A DNA stretch of 34,091 nucleotides, from NCBI RefSeq assembly GCF_009720775.1, contig NZ_WNKW01000013.1, forward strand, positions 1 to 34,091, written 5' to 3'. The translations under genes were made by a program, and so were the position numbers. Below, one piece after another: positions 33,805 through 34,091 of this stretch. This DNA comes from Pseudoduganella danionis (lineage in GTDB: Bacteria > Pseudomonadota > Gammaproteobacteria > Burkholderiales > Burkholderiaceae_D). Numbering within the stretch: position 1 is the stretch's first letter; the number at the start of each line of letters is the position of its first letter. The notes beneath the pieces are model-generated. The model saw only the letters and a program-made list of their open reading frames with translations. It was not told the origin of the DNA and made no database searches.

Positions 33805-33834
33805 TTGTCAGGCAGGGGATAGATTTGCTATAGT
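33805..33834 (+). promoter_or_regulatory. rrn promoter P1
   Basis: TTGTCA (33805-33810) and TATAGT (33829-33834) are separated by 18 bp. They are followed by a GC-rich discriminator (TCGCCCCC), the pattern expected of a growth-rate/stringently controlled rRNA promoter. The start would be near 33841. A short palindrome CGGCGCT-C-AGCGCCG (33853-33867) follows. Confidence 0.6.
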
Positions 33835-33891
33835 TCGCCCCCTCGCAAAACACGGCGCTCAGCGCCGAGTTGAACGAGGAAAAAGAAGGGG

Positions 33892-33920
33892 TTGACGAAA
33901 CGATCTAAACGCTTCATACT
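33892..33920 (+). promoter_or_regulatory. rrn promoter P2
   Basis: TTGACG (33892-33897) and CATACT (33915-33920) have the optimal 17-bp spacing and face the rrn leader. The second promoter about 85 bp downstream of the first gives the tandem P1/P2 layout common to rrn operons. Confidence 0.65.
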
Positions 33921-33946
33921 CTTGCCTCTTCGCTGATGAACACAAC

Positions 33947-34091
33947 GCTTCTCAGCAAGCAGTACCAAAGAAAAGTTCTTTAAAAATTCACAGTCGATAA
34001 GTGTGGACGTTTGATGAAAGTGCACACGAAGCTAGTCTTCGTGATACTTAAAAAATATCAAATGTTCACAAGAAATAAATGAAATAGGACG
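33947..34091 (+). promoter_or_regulatory. rrn leader with boxB/boxA antitermination signals and hairpin
   Basis: A small hairpin GCTT-CTCAGC-AAGC (33947-33960) is followed by the boxA-like GTTCTTTAAAAATT (33975-33988), the order in which NusB/S10 antitermination signals occur before 16S rRNA. A further perfect stem CACGAAG/CTTCGTG (34025-34043) may belong to the 16S-processing leader. No coding signal is seen. The 16S gene should begin shortly after the window ends. Confidence 0.75.

Noticed and set aside
33828..34025. 65-codon minus-strand frame at the right edge
   Set aside because: It lies across the rrn promoters and boxA leader, has no ribosome-binding site and no similarity I recognise.

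Overview
The window is a GC-rich segment of a Gram-negative, probably betaproteobacterial chromosome. Chitin degraders of the Chitinibacteraceae/Neisseriales type are a reasonable guess, but the genus cannot be fixed from the sequence. The basis is two TonB-dependent receptors, a PEP-CTERM protein, a Tat-dependent PhoD, and the style of the 5S rRNA and rrn leader. It begins with the 5S gene of one rrn operon (about 4-119, plus strand) and its terminator. It ends in the tandem promoters and leader of a second rrn operon on the same strand (33805-34091). The roughly 34 kb between are therefore flanked by directly repeated rrn operons.

Region 1 (212-13109) is an amino-sugar oligosaccharide uptake and hydrolysis locus. 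One plus-strand run encodes an RbsB/RbsA/RbsC-type sugar ABC importer, a GH3 N-acetylhexosaminidase with the NagZ signature, a TonB-dependent receptor and a GH20 hexosaminidase (chitobiase). Facing it on the minus strand are an AmpG-like MFS permease and a PAS/LuxR-type regulator. The plus-strand run and the MFS-LuxR pair start from almost identical 31-bp promoter/operator modules (29 of 31 bases) about 13 kb apart. This suggests one regulon for outer-membrane capture, inner-membrane import and cytoplasmic hydrolysis of GlcNAc-containing oligosaccharides.

Region 2 (13173-20566) looks phosphate-related. It holds a phytase/esterase-like lipoprotein, a beta-helix-like PEP-CTERM surface protein behind it, a DHA2-family MFS exporter on the minus strand, and a Tat-lipoprotein PhoD phosphatase/phosphodiesterase. 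Good candidate Pho boxes, each followed at exactly 10 bp by a -10-like hexamer, precede both the phytase-like gene and phoD.

Region 3 (20534-33765, minus strand) is a cobalamin locus. cobT-cobS-cobC (nucleotide-loop assembly) come first. A clear cobalamin riboswitch with its own TATAAT promoter follows. Then comes a ten-gene, tightly coupled operon: btuB-btuC-btuD-cobO-cobB-cobU-cbiB-cobD-btuF-cobQ. It covers B12/cobinamide uptake, a,c-amidation, adenosylation, peripheral amidation, aminopropanol attachment and loop assembly. No corrin-ring methylase or contraction genes are in the window.

Three convergent gene pairs overlap at their 3' ends (17, 4 and 33 bp), so the locus is very compact. 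No insertion sequences, tRNAs, prophage genes or CRISPR arrays were seen.
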